DNA of 64,000 nt. Source: Candidatus Saccharimonadota bacterium (GTDB taxonomy: Bacteria; Patescibacteriota; Saccharimonadia; Saccharimonadales; UBA4665). The position numbers and the translations under genes were made by a program. The notes under the pieces are model-generated. The model was given only the letters and a program-made list of their open reading frames with translations. It searched no databases and had not been told where the DNA came from. This document shows positions 23,512-31,098 of the stretch, piece by piece; position 1 is the stretch's first letter, and every line of letters starts with the position of its first letter. The DNA lies in the NCBI GenBank assembly GCA_027459325.1, contig DAIDIO010000001.1:124001-188000 (forward strand), written 5' to 3'.

Positions 23512-23736
23512 ATGAGTACAGCAAAATCACGTCTAAATATAAGCCTCCCTGATGACACCAAAAAAGCTCTTCTTAGTATTGCTAAGCGAGACCAAATGCC
23601 AGCGGCTACTAAAGCCGTACGTCTTATGGAAATTGGCATGGAGACTGAAGAAGATGAAGTATGGGATAAAATTGCTGCAGGTAGAGATAATAAAGACACC
23701 GTTTTTCACACACACCTTACTGTATTCGGAAGCTAA
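23512..23736 (+). CDS. Ribbon-helix-helix antitoxin (RelB-like)
   Basis: 74 residues. SRLNISLPDDTKKALLSIAK then MPAATKAVRLMEIGME is a ribbon-helix-helix DNA-binding domain. The acidic C-terminus (TEEDEVWDKIAAGRDNKDT) presumably contacts the toxin. The gene is directly followed, with no spacer, by the RelE toxin gene. Confidence 0.85.
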   Translation: MSTAKSRLNISLPDDTKKALLSIAKRDQMPAATKAVRLMEIGMETEEDEVWDKIAAGRDNKDTVFHTHLTVFGS

Positions 23737-24009
23737 ATGTACAGGATCAGCTATGCGGACGAGGTGGTCAAGGATGATTTACCTAATATTCTTGAGCCAT
23801 GGAAAACCGAAATTAGAAAAGCTATTGAAACAAAGCTAACGACACGACCGGAAATATATAGTAGACCTCTTCGCCGTTCTCTTAAAGGTTATCGTAAATT
23901 ACGAGTTGGCGGCTACCGCATCATCTTCAGAATAGAAAATAATAATGTGAAAATATTTATCATTCAGCACCGCTCAACTGTATATACGAAAGCTCCAGAC
24001 CGTCTTTAA
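23737..24009 (+). CDS. RelE-family mRNA interferase toxin
   Basis: 90 residues: MYRISYADEVVKDDLPNI at the start, then RPLRRSLKGYRKLRVGGYRI and the final strand NNNVKIFIIQHRSTVY. The L-K-G-x-x-K-L-R-x-G-x-Y-R-x-x-F/Y pattern is the RelE signature and includes the basic catalytic residues. Expected to cut mRNA in the ribosomal A site. Fourth toxin of the island. Confidence 0.9.
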   Translation: MYRISYADEVVKDDLPNILEPWKTEIRKAIETKLTTRPEIYSRPLRRSLKGYRKLRVGGYRIIFRIENNNVKIFIIQHRSTVYTKAPDRL

Positions 24010-24032
24010 ACCTACTCTCAAAAGAGGGGTTC

Positions 24033-24066
24033 GCTAGCCTAGAGTTCGAATGCCTCATCCCCAACC
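24033..24066 (+). other. tRNA 3'-end-like remnant
   Basis: Reads GAGTTCGAATGCCT then CATCCCCAACCA, resembling a T-loop followed by an acceptor strand and CCA, without a matching 5' half. It marks the right edge of the toxin-antitoxin-rich stretch and could be a worn attachment site. Weak evidence. Confidence 0.35.
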
Positions 24067-24142
24067 AAATAAGATTCATGACGAACCATTAAAACCTTTA
24101 ATTTAAAAAAAGCACAAATAGCTAGAGAGTTCAATTTGCTAG

Positions 24143-24391
24143 TCAAAGTCCTAGGGCTTTTTTGAATTTCCCTTGGTCGTAGCCGCTGATCTTAGTTACT
24201 TTGCCAGATCCGTCAGTAATAACTGAAAAAGGTACCCCGATCATGCCATCGTTCTTATCCATAAACTCAGCCATAACTATTGGATCGGTGTCGGTGATTT
24301 TTTTCTCATATGGCTGACCTATCTTATCAAGCCACATTTCTAGAGTGCGGCAGGCCGCGCAAATTGATGTTGAATAGATTGTTACTTTCAT
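24143..24391 (-). CDS. Glutaredoxin-like thiol oxidoreductase
   Basis: 82 residues with a thioredoxin fold. The redox motif is CAAC in IYSTSICAACRTLEMWL at about residue 12, the cis-Pro is in GVPFSVI, and a Gly pair follows in KISGYDQG. This CxxC is not the CPYC of classical glutaredoxins, and NrdH-like or mycoredoxin-like roles are possible. It lies 9 bp after dipZ on the same strand and has an AGGAGA ribosome-binding site, so it is likely the cytosolic electron donor or partner of that system. Confidence 0.85.
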   Translation of the reverse strand: MKVTIYSTSICAACRTLEMWLDKIGQPYEKKITDTDPIVMAEFMDKNDGMIGVPFSVITDGSGKVTKISGYDQGKFKKALGL

Positions 24392-24400
24392 TATTATCTC

Positions 24401-26107
24401 CTAACTCCCGAAGGTGAATGTATTAAGGGCTACGCCGTTTGGAACGGACAGCGTAACCGTTTGGTTACTATTAAATTTTGGTAAATTAACAAGGTTATAT
24501 AATCTTTGTCCTTGCAGAACCAATTGGCTGTTTGTTATATCGTTGCCGGCAGCCCCGGTTTGACTAATTGGTTGGTTATTCAAAGTAACGCTAATGTTAG
24601 CTGGAGAATTTGATCCCACAACTACATAAACGTTTCTAGCACTAAACTTAAAGGTTAATGTGCTACTGCCTCTAGCGACAATCTTATCGCCATCTATCTC
24701 CCAGGTACCACCTAGGGTCCAGCTGTTGCTGTCTAGGCTAGAGGCCGGCGTGAAGGTACTGACCGGTGCTGAGTCTAGTGCCGGTGAACCTTCGTAATCA
24801 CTGGCTCGGTTAAAGCCAAAGTAGGTCTCAGGTGTTTGATTCGCGGTAATCGGAACATTATTACTCTGTTCGGTGGGTTTTACATTTGTTAAGTTGGCGC
24901 CGTTATCTACCAGAAGCTGCCTTATAGCTTGCTCCTCCGTGGTATAGTCGCCTTCACCCAAATGGATCCGGCGAATATTTCCTTGAGCATCAATTAGATA
25001 GCCGGCTGGCCAGGTCTGGTTGTTGTAGGCATTCCAAGTGGCTAAGTTAGCATCTATTGCTACCGGGTAAGTTAGATGTTGCTGTTTAACTGCATTCTGG
25101 ACGTTACTAAGGACCTTTTCGTAAGAAAACTCCGGCGCTTCAACTCCAACTATTTCAAAGCCGTAGTTTTTGTAGCGTTCATACCAGGCTTCCAGATGAG
25201 GATTATTGCGGATGCAGTTTATGCAGGTATAGGTCCAGAAATCTACCAGAACAACCTTACCTCTGAGCTGCTTAATATGAAGTGGTTTACTGTTAACCCA
25301 GCCAGTTATTCCGGTGAAGTCCGGCGCCTTTATTGGTGGGCTAACATTCAACAGCTTAGCGTTATCCGTCTTATTTTTAGAGCTTGGCAACAAATTTTGG
25401 CTAAGACCGTCAAAGTTGAACGGAGTGTGGTTAGAGACATAGGTTTGGAATTTTACGCTATATCCGGTAGCAATTGCTAAGCCGACAAGAATAAATAGCA
25501 CGGCTATTACCTTTTGGAATTTGCCCCGCGGATCGGCTGCAAATTTTATTCTATTTATAAAGCTTTGGCCGTAATACCCAATACCCAGCAATATGACAGC
25601 TAAACCTATTACGTAAGAAACCATGTAAGCCATGGCTTCAGCGAAGTTTGCCGGTAGTACGCTAGCTAGTATGTAGGCGTAAACAGGGCTGCAGCTGGAG
25701 AAGACAGGCCCTAGAGCAGCGCCAATTATTATTGGTCCGGCAATTCCGCCCTTAGCCTTATAGCCTTTACCAAGAGCTTTCTGGGCGGCCGCCTCTATGC
25801 CCAGACCCCCTATGATTCGGGCGTAGATACCCGGAAACAGCATAACGATACCTAGGGCAATAATAATGCCACCTGAAAAGTAAGTAATGACGGCTGGTGA
25901 GATATTAATTAAAACCGTAGATACCTTGAGCAGCAGCGTAAAGATAATTATAGAAACCGCCAATGATACGGCTATGATGATTGGTCTTTTCTTATCCCTG
26001 GTGTTGCCTGTAACTGAGCCGCCAATAATAACTGGCAGCAAAGGGAGAACACAAGGGGCGAGAACGGTGAGGATACCGGCGATAAAAGCGGTTACAAATA
26101 AAAACAT
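24401..26107 (-). CDS. dipZ: DipZ-type CcdA-thioredoxin fusion protein
   Basis: 568 residues in three parts. The N-terminal CcdA/DsbD-like membrane domain (about 1-225, six to seven helices) has Cys in APCVLPLLP and FSSCSPVY, which shuttle electrons across the membrane. A thioredoxin/TlpA domain follows (about 255-400) with WTYTCINCIRNNP, the CxxC, and the cis-Pro in TWPAGYLID. The last ~150 residues form a beta-rich module with a jelly-roll look, as in actinobacterial DipZ. It would reduce or isomerise disulfides outside the cell. TATAAT precedes it by 15 nt, along with an AAAGG site. Confidence 0.9.
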   Translation of the reverse strand: MFLFVTAFIAGILTVLAPCVLPLLPVIIGGSVTGNTRDKKRPIIIAVSLAVSIIIFTLLLKVSTVLINISPAVITYFSGGIIIALGIVMLFPGIYARIIGGLGIEAAAQKALGKGYKAKGGIAGPIIIGAALGPVFSSCSPVYAYILASVLPANFAEAMAYMVSYVIGLAVILLGIGYYGQSFINRIKFAADPRGKFQKVIAVLFILVGLAIATGYSVKFQTYVSNHTPFNFDGLSQNLLPSSKNKTDNAKLLNVSPPIKAPDFTGITGWVNSKPLHIKQLRGKVVLVDFWTYTCINCIRNNPHLEAWYERYKNYGFEIVGVEAPEFSYEKVLSNVQNAVKQQHLTYPVAIDANLATWNAYNNQTWPAGYLIDAQGNIRRIHLGEGDYTTEEQAIRQLLVDNGANLTNVKPTEQSNNVPITANQTPETYFGFNRASDYEGSPALDSAPVSTFTPASSLDSNSWTLGGTWEIDGDKIVARGSSTLTFKFSARNVYVVVGSNSPANISVTLNNQPISQTGAAGNDITNSQLVLQGQRLYNLVNLPKFNSNQTVTLSVPNGVALNTFTFGS

Positions 26108-26129
26108 TTAAGCCTTTCAAAGATTATAT

Positions 26130-26171
26130 ATTGCTGCGCCCTAGGACTTTTGAGCCATCGGGCACAGCAAT
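26130..26171 (-). other. Hairpin between fasciclin gene and dipZ
   Basis: On the minus strand ATTGCTGTGCCC pairs with GGGCGCAGCAAT (12 bp, one G-T) around an 18-nt loop, followed by A/T-rich sequence without a clean T-run. It could attenuate read-through from the fasciclin gene or stabilise its 3' end. The dipZ -10 overlaps its downstream edge. Confidence 0.5.
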
Positions 26172-26179
26172 AAGATTTA

Positions 26180-26803
26180 TTAGGGCATTAGTACGCTATT
26201 AATGACGAAGGTTACGCCATTACTGGAAATGACGTCTGGTGTTTGAATAGTTACTAAATTGCCTTTTGCGTCCTTTAGTTCCAGCTGGTTATTTTGCATG
26301 ACAGGTGTTAGTTGTTCGCCCTGTACGGTAGTTAATGTCTGTCCTTTTTCAGCCATTACTTTCAGAGCGGCTGAGGTGTAAGTACCTGGAACAACGTGGT
26401 AGGTCAAAATGTTCTTTAGCTGATCGACGTTAGCCGGCTGCTGCAGTGCACTGACGGTTGATGCCGGCAATTTGGCAAAGGCGCCATTGTTAGGGGCGAA
26501 AACTGTAAATGGTCCGGCTGATTCCAGTGTGCTGACTAGTCCTGCCTCTTGGACAAGCTTAACTACTGTCGTGACGTTTTTTGCATTAAGAGCGTTCTGG
26601 ACAATATTTTTAGAGTCTACCATTTTAGCTCCGCCTACGGTAACTCCATCGCTACTGGACATAGAAGACATCGACATTGAAGTAGTTGTGTTCTTACTTT
26701 GATGCCCGATGGCGTAACCAATGCCAAGACCGACAAGCAGGGTGATAACCGCGGTTATTATCCAGCTGCTTTCTATAGCCCCCGATTGATTTAATTTTTT
26801 CAT
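26180..26803 (-). CDS. Membrane-anchored fasciclin (FAS1) domain protein
   Basis: 207 residues: short N-terminus MKKLNQSGAIESS, a transmembrane helix at about 13-32, a Ser/Met-rich linker and one FAS1 domain with the H1 motif FTVFAPNNGAFAKLP and the H2 motif LTYHVVPGTY, ending GVTFVINSVLMP. FAS1 domains mediate adhesion to cells or matrix. A single extracellular FAS1 on a membrane tether suits a host-attachment role in an epibiont, an inference. Strong AAAGGAGGA ribosome-binding site; divergent from marR. Confidence 0.92.
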   Translation of the reverse strand: MKKLNQSGAIESSWIITAVITLLVGLGIGYAIGHQSKNTTTSMSMSSMSSSDGVTVGGAKMVDSKNIVQNALNAKNVTTVVKLVQEAGLVSTLESAGPFTVFAPNNGAFAKLPASTVSALQQPANVDQLKNILTYHVVPGTYTSAALKVMAEKGQTLTTVQGEQLTPVMQNNQLELKDAKGNLVTIQTPDVISSNGVTFVINSVLMP

Positions 26804-26847
26804 AGTTCCTCCTTTACAGAGTTTGTTATAAGTTAATTGTTGAGATA

Positions 26848-26867
26848 GTTTACTTTACAAAGTAAAC
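26848..26867. promoter_or_regulatory. Palindromic operator between fas1 and marR
   Basis: A perfect 9-2-9 palindrome, GTTTACTTT-AC-AAAGTAAAC, in the 85-bp divergent region. Its size and place fit a MarR dimer site controlling both genes. A related palindrome lies at 27385-27398. Confidence 0.65.
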
Positions 26868-26888
26868 ATAATGAGATAATATGGTAGT

Positions 26889-27362
26889 ATGAAAGCAATG
26901 TCAATAAGAATTAATCCCGACACTTTTACTCTAGGAGATCTAACCACCTACCAGGTCGGAGCGATGCAGGCGGCCGCCCACCGGGCTCTAAAGAAGCATG
27001 GCGATGAACTCCTCAAAGACTATGGCATAACCAGCATGCAGTGGCATATTATTGGTGCCGTGCTGGATAAAGATGATCAAGGGGCCCGTATTTCTGAGTT
27101 AGCCGATCAGCTGGACACTACGATGGCTTTTTTAACGACCAATGTAAATTTACTGGAGTCGAAGGGTATTTTACGGCGTTCGGATAATAAGACCGATGGA
27201 CGGTCCCGATTGATCTACGTATCTAAGAGTTTTCGGCCAAAATGCAAAGAAATTGAAGCAGCCTTAAGAACCAAACTTCGCCAGTCCATTTATTCCAAAC
27301 TAACTCCTGAAGAGCTGCACACCTATATAAAAGCCGTCATCAAATTTGCCCAGTTAGGTTAA
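26889..27362 (+). CDS. MarR-family transcriptional regulator
   Basis: 157 residues with the winged-helix core ISELADQLDTTMAFLTTNVN (recognition helix) and LRRSDNKTDGRSRLIYVSK (wing with the D-x-R-S-R/K signature), flanked by N- and C-terminal dimerisation helices. MarR proteins usually repress until a small ligand or oxidation releases them; no Cys-based switch is obvious beyond one Cys at KCKEIE. It lies between the fas1-dipZ-glutaredoxin genes and yggT, both with candidate operators. Confidence 0.92.
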   Translation: MKAMSIRINPDTFTLGDLTTYQVGAMQAAAHRALKKHGDELLKDYGITSMQWHIIGAVLDKDDQGARISELADQLDTTMAFLTTNVNLLESKGILRRSDNKTDGRSRLIYVSKSFRPKCKEIEAALRTKLRQSIYSKLTPEELHTYIKAVIKFAQLG

Positions 27363-27384
27363 TAAGCGAGTCAGACCCGCCTAT

Positions 27385-27398
27385 GTAAGTTAACTTAC
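27385..27398. promoter_or_regulatory. Palindrome upstream of yggT
   Basis: A perfect 14-bp palindrome, GTAAGTT-AACTTAC, 57 bp before the yggT start and 23 bp after marR. It shares the GTAA..TTAC arms with the palindrome at 26848-26867, so it may be a second site of the same regulator. Confidence 0.5.
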
Positions 27399-27454
27399 TG
27401 CTGTTTGCGCCAAGCTAGTCTACACTACGTAGTTACTTCTAAAGGAGGTAAAAT

Positions 27455-27871
27455 ATGCCAACGCATATACAACAAGTCAAACAAGTAGGAAACGACGGAA
27501 CGGTAGCAACTAGAACTGAAAGAGTTGAAGGTAATGAAACTTACCGGGCACAAAACGAGCGGCGGCATGCCAGTCTGGCCTCCAGAATTATCTGGTACTT
27601 AGCCGGTATATTACTAGTACTGCTGGCCTTCAGGTTTATTCTCGCGTTACTGGGCGCTAATCCCAATAACCAGTTTGCCAACTTCATTTACAGCGTCAGT
27701 CATCCTTTTGTAGCGCCTTTCTTTGGTCTGTTTGGATACAATCTTCATTACGGAGTATCAAGGTTTGAGATATTCACCCTAGTAGCTATGCTGGTTTATG
27801 CCGTTATTGCTTGGGGTCTATCCAAAGCCTTTACTATTAAGCGCGACGCCGAGATCGACAGCCAAGTCTAG
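27455..27871 (+). CDS. YggT-family membrane protein
   Basis: 138 residues: a polar N-terminal ~45 residues, then two transmembrane helices (about 47-66 and 105-126) around SHPFVAPFFGLFG, which is the YggT core (P-F-x-x-P-F). YggT proteins are small integral membrane proteins linked to cell division and osmotic or ionic balance; the mechanism is unclear. It has the strongest Shine-Dalgarno in the window (AAAGGAGGT) and a palindrome upstream. Confidence 0.8.
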   Translation: MPTHIQQVKQVGNDGTVATRTERVEGNETYRAQNERRHASLASRIIWYLAGILLVLLAFRFILALLGANPNNQFANFIYSVSHPFVAPFFGLFGYNLHYGVSRFEIFTLVAMLVYAVIAWGLSKAFTIKRDAEIDSQV

Positions 27872-27916
27872 AATCAATACTTAAGCGATTTTGTCTTAAA
27901 TGGTATTATCTAACCT

Positions 27917-28465
27917 ATGGATAAATTGCTTGCCTTAATTTTGGTAGGCTTTTCGGTAGGATTAGATAACTTTGCAATTTCGGTTGCTATGGGTTTATCC
28001 GGCCTAAGTAAACGTCACCGTATAAGAAATAGTCTGGTCTTTTGTGGCTTTGAAACCGGCATGCCTATCATCGGTTTCTTTATTGGCAGGGGGCTGGCGT
28101 CCTCCTTAGGATCGGCAGCTAGTATATTCGGTGGAGGCTTACTGGTGGCTACCGGTATTTATACGATTATCCAAGACTTGCTTATTGCCGAAACCGGTGA
28201 GCCGGCTCCAAACAGTATTAAGCGTCTGCTAATAATGGGCGTGTCTATAAGTATTGATAGCTTAATAGTTGGATTTAGCTTAGGCGCAGCTAAAGAGCCG
28301 CTAGCTGAAACGGTTATAATTATTGGTATTTTTAGCATCATCCTGTCTTTACTGGGTATGGAGCTAGGCTCCAGACTCAAGAGTAACATTGAAAGTTATA
28401 GCGAACTCTTTGGAGGCGCTATTTTAATAGTAGTAGGCTTCTTAATTGGCTTTAAAGTGCTTTAA
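27917..28465 (+). CDS. mntP: MntP-type manganese exporter
   Basis: 182 residues with six transmembrane helices arranged as two repeats of three. Each repeat has the conserved acidic signature: GFSVGLDNFAISVAMGL in the first and GVSISIDSLIVGFSLG in the second. These Asp residues are needed for Mn transport in MntP. Also GFETGMPIIGFFIG. TATTAT ends 7 nt before the ATG, so the message should be almost leaderless. No Mn riboswitch is visible upstream. Confidence 0.88.
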   Translation: MDKLLALILVGFSVGLDNFAISVAMGLSGLSKRHRIRNSLVFCGFETGMPIIGFFIGRGLASSLGSAASIFGGGLLVATGIYTIIQDLLIAETGEPAPNSIKRLLIMGVSISIDSLIVGFSLGAAKEPLAETVIIIGIFSIILSLLGMELGSRLKSNIESYSELFGGAILIVVGFLIGFKVL

Positions 28466-28516
28466 GGGCGTATTTGAGCTTAGCTAATTACACTAAATGC
28501 ATTACAATAACTACTA

Positions 28517-28861
28517 ATGCAAAACAGTTTAGATACAAGTAGTGGCGGGGGCACCCAGGCGGTTACTCAGAATCCTCAGTCGGCCACATCTGATAATAGT
28601 CTTTCAGGAAATCAGGGTAATTTACAGTCCAGCTCAGTCAATCTTTTGAATGGCACCAATGGCGTAACCCTAAACCCAACTTCTCTACCAACCGTTCCCC
28701 TTAACTCTTCGACAACCACTAGCCCGAGCTCCCTTGTAACAACTCCCCCTAAGCACCATAGTGTGAACGCTATTTTACTGGCTATAGTTATAGTTATTTT
28801 TGTAGCTGCTATAGCAATTTTCTGGAAAACAACACTAGCTGCAAAAAATACAACAGAATAA
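28517..28861 (+). CDS. Small C-terminally anchored membrane protein
   Basis: 114 residues: a Ser/Thr/Asn/Gln-rich low-complexity N-terminal region of about 80 residues and a transmembrane helix at about 85-105 (NAILLAIVIVIFVAAIAIFW). Unknown function; the same layout as the 1703 gene. TACAAT ends 8 nt before the ATG. Confidence 0.65.
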   Translation: MQNSLDTSSGGGTQAVTQNPQSATSDNSLSGNQGNLQSSSVNLLNGTNGVTLNPTSLPTVPLNSSTTTSPSSLVTTPPKHHSVNAILLAIVIVIFVAAIAIFWKTTLAAKNTTE

Positions 28862-28940
28862 GTTGTCTGACTATTGCAGACAGACGTATAAACAAACTAC
28901 AATTACAACTGAGGTCAACAAACAAAAAACATAAGCAGAT

Positions 28941-28968
28941 TTGACAAAATAGCAAATTTGTGTATAAT
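28941..28968 (+). promoter_or_regulatory. Near-consensus promoter of a short transcript
   Basis: Perfect TTGACA (28941-28946) and perfect TATAAT (28963-28968), 16-bp spacer, with TG just before the -10 hexamer. This is the best match to the sigma-70 consensus in the window. Transcription would begin near 28975. Confidence 0.8.
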
Positions 28969-29030
28969 GTAATATGTTGAGTGATCACAAAACAAAAACA
29001 TTAACAATATAAAAAGTAAGGATCATCATT

Positions 29031-29114
29031 ATGAAAAGCAATGGTGGTTTAACTTTTGAGCTAACAACCTCTCAAGACTTTATTAAGATTGATAGGTTGC
29101 TGAAAAAGCTCTAA
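29031..29114 (+). CDS. Micro-ORF, 27 residues
   Basis: Encodes MKSNGGLTFELTTSQDFIKI followed by DRLLKKL and stop. AAGGATC 7-13 nt before the ATG is a fair Shine-Dalgarno. The peptide is soluble, with a basic amphipathic end. No similarity is recognised. Support comes from its central place in a transcript with strong promoter and terminator; coding status is not proven. Confidence 0.5.
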   Translation: MKSNGGLTFELTTSQDFIKIDRLLKKL

Positions 29115-29124
29115 GGTAACAAAC

Positions 29125-29156
29125 AAAAGAGTCTGCTTAAAACGGCAGACTCTTTT
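29125..29156 (+). terminator. Strong rho-independent terminator
   Basis: AAAAGAGTCTGC (29125-29136) pairs perfectly with GCAGACTCTTTT (29145-29156) around an 8-nt loop. The A-arm and T-run are symmetric, so it can work in both directions. Confidence 0.88.
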
Positions 29157-29181
29157 AATTTGCATTAATTATGTTATCGTT

Positions 29182-29874
29182 ATGTTAATGAGAGCAATTG
29201 AGAAAGATGACCAGTTTGCAGGCTTAGATGCCGAACGTCAGCTAATAGAGCAGGCTACATCTGAGGATATGCCTAACCTGTTTGAACTACAGGTCCAATT
29301 GCTAGAACCAGAGTATCCATCAGATTCTGATGAGATAAGGGCCTTAAGAGAATGGCTGCCGGTTTATGAGGAGGTGCTAACAGCCAAAGACATGCAAAGT
29401 GTAACTGAAAATATTGCTGTGGCCGCACTTCGTATTTTATCTGGTAGCTATAGAAGGCAGAGAGTACTTCAGTCAAATAGCCCATCTGACTATGATTTTA
29501 GAACACAAAGCTGGCAGCACCCTTACGGCATAAATGTTGATTCTTTCTTGCAAGCAAGTGTTAATGAAGACCGCTTTTTAGGTGTAATGGCCGATGAATT
29601 AATTAACGAAGGCCTGAATGCTATACAGACTTCTTATAGCGCCACTACTATAATCTATGAAAATGCGCCGTTTGAGTTTGGATTAGACACCTCTTTGTCA
29701 GTTGATGCGTTGTCACAGGAACAAGAAGCCTGGCTGTCATTTTACGGAAAGTCTTTGATCTACGCTTCAGAACGGCTTAAAAAACCTTTTAGTAAACTTG
29801 CTATTCCAGAACTAATCGATGCGGCAGATATAAACGGTGATGCAGTTACCAAGATTTTATCATTTAGCCGGTAA
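29182..29874 (+). CDS. Unknown soluble protein, 230 residues
   Basis: No recognised domain, no membrane segment. Acidic, helical, with ALRILSGSYRRQRVLQS near residue 95. The start may be ATG 29182 or ATG 29188; a TATGTT ends 6 nt before the first. Convergent with the P-loop kinase gene, overlapping it by 15 bp. Confidence 0.6.
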   Translation: MLMRAIEKDDQFAGLDAERQLIEQATSEDMPNLFELQVQLLEPEYPSDSDEIRALREWLPVYEEVLTAKDMQSVTENIAVAALRILSGSYRRQRVLQSNSPSDYDFRTQSWQHPYGINVDSFLQASVNEDRFLGVMADELINEGLNAIQTSYSATTIIYENAPFEFGLDTSLSVDALSQEQEAWLSFYGKSLIYASERLKKPFSKLAIPELIDAADINGDAVTKILSFSR

Positions 29875-30432
29875 CCATCTAAACTTTTCGCCTGACATTA
29901 CTTTGGCAGCTGACATAGCTATTAACTCGTCCGCTAACTGATCAATCGGCTTAGAAGCATCAATTATGTTCGCCCCCTGATTACGCCACATTTCATATAT
30001 ACTTTGGTGCCTTTCTAATGTCTGCAAAAGCTCATGCGGTTGGGCGCCCCATTCTCTTTCGGTTCTCCTTGATAAGCGGTCTTTTATGGTTTGATCGCTT
30101 ACATAAAGAGCGAATACTCCGGAAAATAGATCAGCCAATTTATCAAAATTATCTATCGCCCTATAAATGAATCCGATATTACCATCGCTTTTAGCTTTAA
30201 TTTCTTCAATTGTCGACCGTGGCACAAACCAGCCGTGGGACTTTATAAATTCAGCCGTTCTTTGGTTGGGCTTAACACTTGATTTAGGATGCACATAGCC
30301 GGTTTTTAAATTTGTCCACCTTGCCAAACCATCGTTGTCTACATCGTACGCAGGATAACCTTTGTCTTTCAAAGCCTTACAAATAGTTGATTTTCCTATC
30401 CCGGCACTGCCTGTAATACAGTAAATACGCAT
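29860..30432 (-). CDS. P-loop kinase (adenylate-kinase-like)
   Basis: About 190 residues. Walker A GSAGIGKST at residue 7-15 of the chosen start, then ALKDKGYPAYDVDND with an acidic pair, a lid-like RLSRRTEREWG segment with several Arg, and a helical end. The pattern fits small-molecule or nucleoside kinases of the AAA_18/adenylate-kinase-like group; the substrate is unknown. An in-frame ATG lies at 30450, but 30432 is preferred because TATAAT on the minus strand ends exactly 6 nt before it. Confidence 0.78.
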   Translation of the reverse strand: MRIYCITGSAGIGKSTICKALKDKGYPAYDVDNDGLARWTNLKTGYVHPKSSVKPNQRTAEFIKSHGWFVPRSTIEEIKAKSDGNIGFIYRAIDNFDKLADLFSGVFALYVSDQTIKDRLSRRTEREWGAQPHELLQTLERHQSIYEMWRNQGANIIDASKPIDQLADELIAMSAAKVMSGEKFRWLPAK

Positions 30433-30530
30433 CTGGTAATTATAAGGCATTATCGATTGCTAAATTAAATTCTTACACAAGTGGAAATTTTAACTGTCCT
30501 GGCACTCCTGGGGAACTAGAGTTATTCTCT

Positions 30531-31082
30531 ATGCAGGAAAGATTGAATATAAATAAAGTATCATCGGGCGGACATGCAGTTTTCATGTACAGTAGCCGGA
30601 AATCTCGATTAAGCTTTGTAGTCGAATACTTTCGCCAGGGTATAAAAAATAATGACTTATGCGTATTTGTTACACCGGAGCCAGAGAGTATCGTTATAAA
30701 AGATTTCTTGGGTGCCGGCCTAGATATTAAGAAGGAGATCAAAAGTCGAGCGGTCCGGATTTTTAATATGGACCGGACTTACATGCCTAACAAAACTTTT
30801 ACAGCAAAATTTATGTTGCAGAATTTGAATGATTTTCTAGATTCTGTAAAGCAAGAAGGTTATAACGGGCTTAGGACTGCCGGCGAAATGAGCTGGTTAA
30901 CAAGTCACCCACAATTCTTAGACGAAGCTCAAAAATATGAGCAAAACGTCAGCAATTTAGATGCTCAATCTGTCCCATTTGAATGTCTTTGTCTATACCC
31001 GCGCGAAGCTATTTCTAAGGAAATAGCTGAATCCGCTCGCCATACTCATCCAACTATCGTCTATGACGATATAGTTATTTAG
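30531..31082 (+). CDS. Stand-alone MEDS sensory-domain protein
   Basis: 183 residues made almost entirely of a MEDS domain (the sensory domain first described in DcmR-type regulators): GGHAVFMYSSRKSRLSFVVE, YFRQGIKNNDLCVFVTPEP, then NLNDFLDSVKQEGYNGLRTA and GEMSWL, and ECLCLYPREAIS. The fold is RecA/KaiC-like without a P-loop. Elsewhere it is fused to histidine kinases or DNA-binding domains; here there is no output domain, so it would have to act through a partner. Function unknown. Confidence 0.8.
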   Translation: MQERLNINKVSSGGHAVFMYSSRKSRLSFVVEYFRQGIKNNDLCVFVTPEPESIVIKDFLGAGLDIKKEIKSRAVRIFNMDRTYMPNKTFTAKFMLQNLNDFLDSVKQEGYNGLRTAGEMSWLTSHPQFLDEAQKYEQNVSNLDAQSVPFECLCLYPREAISKEIAESARHTHPTIVYDDIVI

Positions 31083-31098
31083 GATAAATATATCAATT

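Larger units (their letters stand above)
28975..29156 (+). ncRNA. Stand-alone ~180-nt transcript (small RNA or tiny mRNA)
   Basis: Delimited by the consensus promoter at 28941 and a perfect terminator at 29125-29156. The first 55 nt are A-rich and unstructured (AACAAAAACATTAACAA), typical of an mRNA leader. Inside is a 27-codon frame (29031-29114). The unit does not overlap either neighbour, so it is an independent gene: either a highly expressed micro-protein or a small RNA. Confidence 0.6.

Noticed and set aside
18195-24066. Calling the whole 18-24 kb stretch one prophage or integrative element
   Set aside because: No integrase, transposase, terminase, capsid or replication gene is present; the flanking repeats enclose only single toxin-antitoxin modules.
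27861-27916. Manganese riboswitch before mntP
   Set aside because: Only about 45 bp separate the genes and a -10 hexamer ends 7 nt before the start, leaving no room for a leader.
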